Under the pieces are notes generated by a model. The model did no database searches, had not been told where the DNA came from, and saw only the letters and a program-made list of their open reading frames with translations. A stretch of 7,564 nucleotides of DNA, taken from assembly GCA_002327985.1 (NCBI GenBank), contig DCVM01000065.1:248-7811 (forward strand), in the 5' to 3' direction. Within the stretch, counting starts at the first letter, position 1; each line of letters starts with the position of its first letter. A program made the translations under genes and the position numbers. The stretch is from Syntrophaceae bacterium UBA2188. GTDB lineage: Bacteria; Desulfobacterota; BSN033; UBA1163. Positions 5,561-7,564 of this stretch are shown here, piece after piece.

Positions 5561-5734
5561 CCCGTTAAGAGGGATGAATGCAGATTCATTGTTACTACTT
5601 TCGATTCGGAATCATCGAGTCTTGGTTTTGACTTATCATTACTCTTTGTGACATTCGCATCCCCCTTTCTTGTGTACCCCTTCCTGAAAGCGAGTTTTCT
5701 GAAATTTATCCTTCTATACAAGCTTATAAACGGC
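5561..5734. other. Intergenic region with small inverted repeats
   Basis: Holds ATGAAT-GCAG-ATTCAT (5574-5589) and GATTC-G-GAATC (5603-5613). The reverse-strand frame here has no ribosome binding site and unconvincing composition. No clear T-run terminator is present. Confidence 0.4.
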
Positions 5735-5780
5735 AATCCTCAAAAAGATAATTTTCACAATCCCACTTTACTTATTGACA
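5735..5780 (+). repeat. Duplicated upstream element, copy B
   Basis: AATCCTCAAAA-GATAATTTTCACAA followed by TCCC, a T-rich run and TTATTGACA, matching copy A at 3372-3415 with a few substitutions and small gaps. It ends 92 bp before the 209-codon gene. Here the terminal TTGACA is followed by a plausible -10 box. Confidence 0.55.
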
Positions 5781-5802
5781 TTCTATCTGCTTCTGATATT
5801 TT
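5775..5802 (+). promoter_or_regulatory. Sigma-70 promoter for the 209-codon gene
   Basis: A perfect TTGACA (5775-5780), a 16-bp spacer, then TATTTT (5797-5802). The predicted start is near 5809, giving a leader of about 65 nt. The -35 hexamer is the end of the duplicated element. Confidence 0.5.
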
Positions 5803-5872
5803 GATTTCAAAAGGAATAGTGCGATCAATTAAATGGACCAGGCTTTAACCCTTTGTAAGAAAGGAGGCTATC

Positions 5873-6502
5873 ATGGTTGCAGTTAAAGAGATGCCTTATA
5901 GTGAGAAGTATGCCAAAGTGGCGGAAAATATAAAATTTGATGAATCTTTTATCCTCCCTTTTTTGAAGAAAAATTTGGGGGATCAAGCGGTAAGTGAACT
6001 TAAGGGAATTTGGCAGAAGGGGTTCAAGCCCATTCCTGAAGGGGGTTCATTTGAAGAAAAGTATGAAGTAACCTATGGTAATTGGATCTGGATGGCGAAA
6101 AACATTTACCCCTTCGTTCGAAAGGAGATGGGGGAGGATGGTCTTAAGAAATTCGAGCATACTGAAGTTGAGGCACTTATAAAGAAAAATGCCAGTCCAG
6201 CTTTGCTTCCTTTGAAGTTCATAAGGTTGTTTTCTCCAGGTACAGCCTTTGCCATGACATGCAAACAGATGGGGTACCAATTCCAGTGGATAACTCCCTT
6301 CTCAGTGCCTGAGCTGACTCGACACAGGGCAGTGCTTGATATTCCTCGTTGCAAGATACTTGATTTCTCAGATACCGATGATATGTGCCTTCTTGGTTGC
6401 CAGAGCACCTATCCGATGTGGATGGCTGAGCAGTTTAAGGTAAGAATGAAATGGAATAGGCAGGGAAATAGCTGTACGGGTATCTTAACTCCGTTAAGTT
6501 AG
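5873..6502 (+). CDS. L-2-amino-thiazoline-4-carboxylate hydrolase-like family protein
   Basis: A 209-residue soluble protein with no signal peptide or membrane helix; ATG 5873 has AAGGAGG 5 nt upstream. The C-terminal part has Asp167-Thr-Asp-Asp170, Cys172-x3-Cys176, then STYPMWMAEQFKVRMKWNRQ and Ser200-Cys201. This resembles the C-terminal region of the L-2-amino-thiazoline-4-carboxylic acid hydrolase-like family, uncharacterised members of which are common in anaerobes. The N-terminal half (about 8-105) is mainly helical and tryptophan-rich (47, 71, 73). Family hydrolases open a thiazoline ring on the way to cysteine, but whether this protein does so is unknown; many relatives probably have other roles. 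Cysteines at 130, 160, 172, 176 and 201 could hold a metal. The assignment comes from memory of motif style and is moderate; the coding call is strong. It is probably monocistronic from the 5775 promoter. Confidence 0.6.
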   Translation: MVAVKEMPYSEKYAKVAENIKFDESFILPFLKKNLGDQAVSELKGIWQKGFKPIPEGGSFEEKYEVTYGNWIWMAKNIYPFVRKEMGEDGLKKFEHTEVEALIKKNASPALLPLKFIRLFSPGTAFAMTCKQMGYQFQWITPFSVPELTRHRAVLDIPRCKILDFSDTDDMCLLGCQSTYPMWMAEQFKVRMKWNRQGNSCTGILTPLS

Positions 6503-6556
6503 TAATTTCCCCCAATCGCTACAGATAGGCATTTAAGCACATTTCTTCCTCCGCAA

Positions 6557-6585
6557 TTGACAGGTCCCACCCAAAGGTGTAAATT
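6557..6585 (+). promoter_or_regulatory. Sigma-70 promoter for the flavodoxin-like gene pair
   Basis: A perfect TTGACA (6557-6562), an ideal 17-bp spacer, and TAAATT (6580-6585, four of six -10 positions). It lies about 80 bp before the first gene of the pair, in the gap after the 209-codon gene. Confidence 0.55.
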
Positions 6586-6665
6586 TGATCCAGTAATCTT
6601 CAAAGTGGTCATAATAATTGAAGGAAGACGAGTAACTCTAGATATCTTTTTAGGAAAAGGTGGAG

Positions 6666-7217
6666 ATGAAAATCACAATTCTGAATGGTAATCCATATGC
6701 TGATCGTGTCGCATTTGACAACTACATTCGAGATCTCTCGCAACATCTTGAATTGCACCACCATACAGTTAATGTCTTCAATCTGAAAGAGATGGATATT
6801 AAACACTGCGTAGGTTGTTTCTCTTGCTGGGTCAAGACACCAGGGAAATGTATAACGAAGGATAATTCAGATGGCATATGCCGAGCATACATCAACTCCG
6901 ATCTCATATTGTTTGCTTCACCTCTAATCATGGGGTTCACCAGTGCTTTACTTAAAAAAACACACGAGAAGCTTCTCCCTTTAGTACATCCGTATCTTGA
7001 ATTTGTTCAAACTGAGGTTCGTCATTTAGCAAGATATGAGAAATATCCTTTGATGGCTCTTCTACTGGAAAAAGAAAACGATACGGATGAGGAAGACATT
7101 AAAATTATTTCGGATATTTATAAGCGAGACGCTATCAACTTCAAGACCCAATTTTGCTTCATAAAGCTGACATGTGATCGCATAGAGGAGGTCGTCAATG
7201 AAATTGACAGTGTTTAA
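6666..7217 (+). CDS. Flavodoxin-fold NAD(P)H-dependent reductase with iron-sulfur-type cysteine motif
   Basis: A 183-residue protein of the NADPH-dependent FMN reductase / iron-sulfur flavoprotein group. The N-terminus MKITILNGNP is beta-strand 1 and the FMN phosphate loop, with Asn-Pro where Ser-Pro is usual. Cys48-x2-Cys51-x2-Cys54-x7-Cys62 fits the compact cysteine motif that binds a [4Fe-4S] cluster in Isf-type flavoproteins, although related reductases keep similar cysteines without a proven cluster. LILFASPLIMGFTSALLKKTHEK (about 82-104) is the conserved flavodoxin strand and helix that follow. Expected role: cytoplasmic electron transfer or quinone, flavin or metal reduction; the partner is unknown. 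ATG 6666 is preferred because it opens directly on strand 1; an in-frame GTG at 6660 would add two residues, and neither has an ideal Shine-Dalgarno spacing. Its last 20 bp overlap the next gene. Confidence 0.82.
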   Translation: MKITILNGNPYADRVAFDNYIRDLSQHLELHHHTVNVFNLKEMDIKHCVGCFSCWVKTPGKCITKDNSDGICRAYINSDLILFASPLIMGFTSALLKKTHEKLLPLVHPYLEFVQTEVRHLARYEKYPLMALLLEKENDTDEEDIKIISDIYKRDAINFKTQFCFIKLTCDRIEEVVNEIDSV

Positions 7218-7564
7218 TGGGTCTCCTCGTGGAAAAGAGAGCAACACAGGGAGTCTCCTGGAGCATTTTCTGAATGGATTTGTAGAAACTAAGGGGAATA
7301 CCTATGAGATAGCCTATTTGATTCGTGTGAGGGAGAGAAATAAATTCGTAGAGATGTTCCGAGAGGCAGAGCAAGTTTTGCTGGCATTTCCTCTATCTAA
7401 CGATGCCATGCCCTCGATTGTAAAAGAGTTTGTCGAATCTCTTGAACCTCTCCGAAAACAGGCTGACAATCCAGCTATTGGATTCATAGTGCAGTCTGGT
7501 TTACCAGAATCAATTCATTCCCGGTATGTTGAACGGTATCTGAAAAAGCTCGCAATACGGCTAG
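7198..7564 (+). CDS. Second flavodoxin-fold oxidoreductase (3' end outside window)
   Basis: The frame is open from ATG 7198 to the window end (122 codons seen, no stop). AGGAGG (7186-7191) lies 6 nt upstream, inside the previous gene, and the start overlaps that gene's end by 20 bp, a layout typical of translational coupling. The protein starts MKLTVFNGSPRGKESNTGSL, the canonical FMN phosphate-binding loop (GSPRG-x3-NT). VLLAFPLSNDAMPSIVKEFVESL (about 69-91) is the strand-loop-helix of this NAD(P)H-dependent oxidoreductase family. Unlike its neighbour it has no cysteine in the visible part, so it is a plain flavoprotein here. The two proteins could form a heterodimer or an electron-transfer pair; that is inference. 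Confidence 0.85.
   Translation, partial: MKLTVFNGSPRGKESNTGSLLEHFLNGFVETKGNTYEIAYLIRVRERNKFVEMFREAEQVLLAFPLSNDAMPSIVKEFVESLEPLRKQADNPAIGFIVQSGLPESIHSRYVERYLKKLAIRL

Noticed and set aside
5521..5736. 71-codon minus-strand frame
   Set aside because: It overlaps the end of the 128-codon gene, has no ribosome binding site, and its composition is not convincing.
1..7564. CRISPR array, transposase or prophage genes
   Set aside because: No regularly spaced direct repeats with unique spacers and no integrase, transposase or phage structural motifs were seen. The repeats present are isolated palindromic units.

Overview
The window looks like a stretch of bacterial chromosome of moderate G+C content, probably from an uncultivated Desulfobacterota/Deltaproteobacteria-like lineage. 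This is inference. It rests on a bacterial glutaminyl-tRNA synthetase, a class I cyclic-di-GMP riboswitch with Geobacter-like sequence (AAAGCCACGGGTC ... AGCCGGGTTGCCGAAG), a -24/-12 (sigma-54) promoter, strong AGGAGG ribosome binding sites, and several families of C/G-rich palindromic intergenic repeats. No phage, transposase or CRISPR array is visible.

Left part (1-943). A 100-bp palindromic repeat opens the window. Next, on the minus strand and read right to left, comes a compact regulated unit. It has a sigma-54-type promoter (644-658), a cyclic-di-GMP-I aptamer (about 474-606) carrying a roughly 52-nt extra segment at its core, a perfect stem-loop, a strong intrinsic terminator (403-438), an AGGAGG site, and a 38-codon gene for a one-helix membrane peptide (248-364). 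This is the most interesting object in the window: a second-messenger-controlled membrane micropeptide that length-filtered gene finding would miss.

Middle part (944-3557). A 58-codon gene of unknown function is followed by glnS with its own candidate promoter. About 57 bp beyond glnS, on the opposite strand, lies a fragment resembling the 3' end of a tRNA-Gln (T-arm-like hairpin, acceptor strand and GCCA), with no 5' half. The rest of the gap to 3557 carries no convincing gene. It holds one copy of a 44-46-bp element that recurs at 5735-5780.

Right part (3558-7564). All genes are on the plus strand. They are a membrane-anchored strictosidine-synthase/SMP-30-like beta-propeller protein, a roughly 500-bp gap containing a mosaic of palindromic repeats, a 128-residue protein with one CxxC pair, a 209-residue protein resembling the L-2-amino-thiazoline-4-carboxylate hydrolase-like family, and an overlapping pair of flavodoxin-fold proteins. 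The first of that pair has an iron-sulfur-type cysteine motif, and the second runs off the window edge. Apart from the flavodoxin pair, which overlaps by 20 bp and is probably translationally coupled, the genes look like separate transcription units. Nothing here ties them into one pathway.
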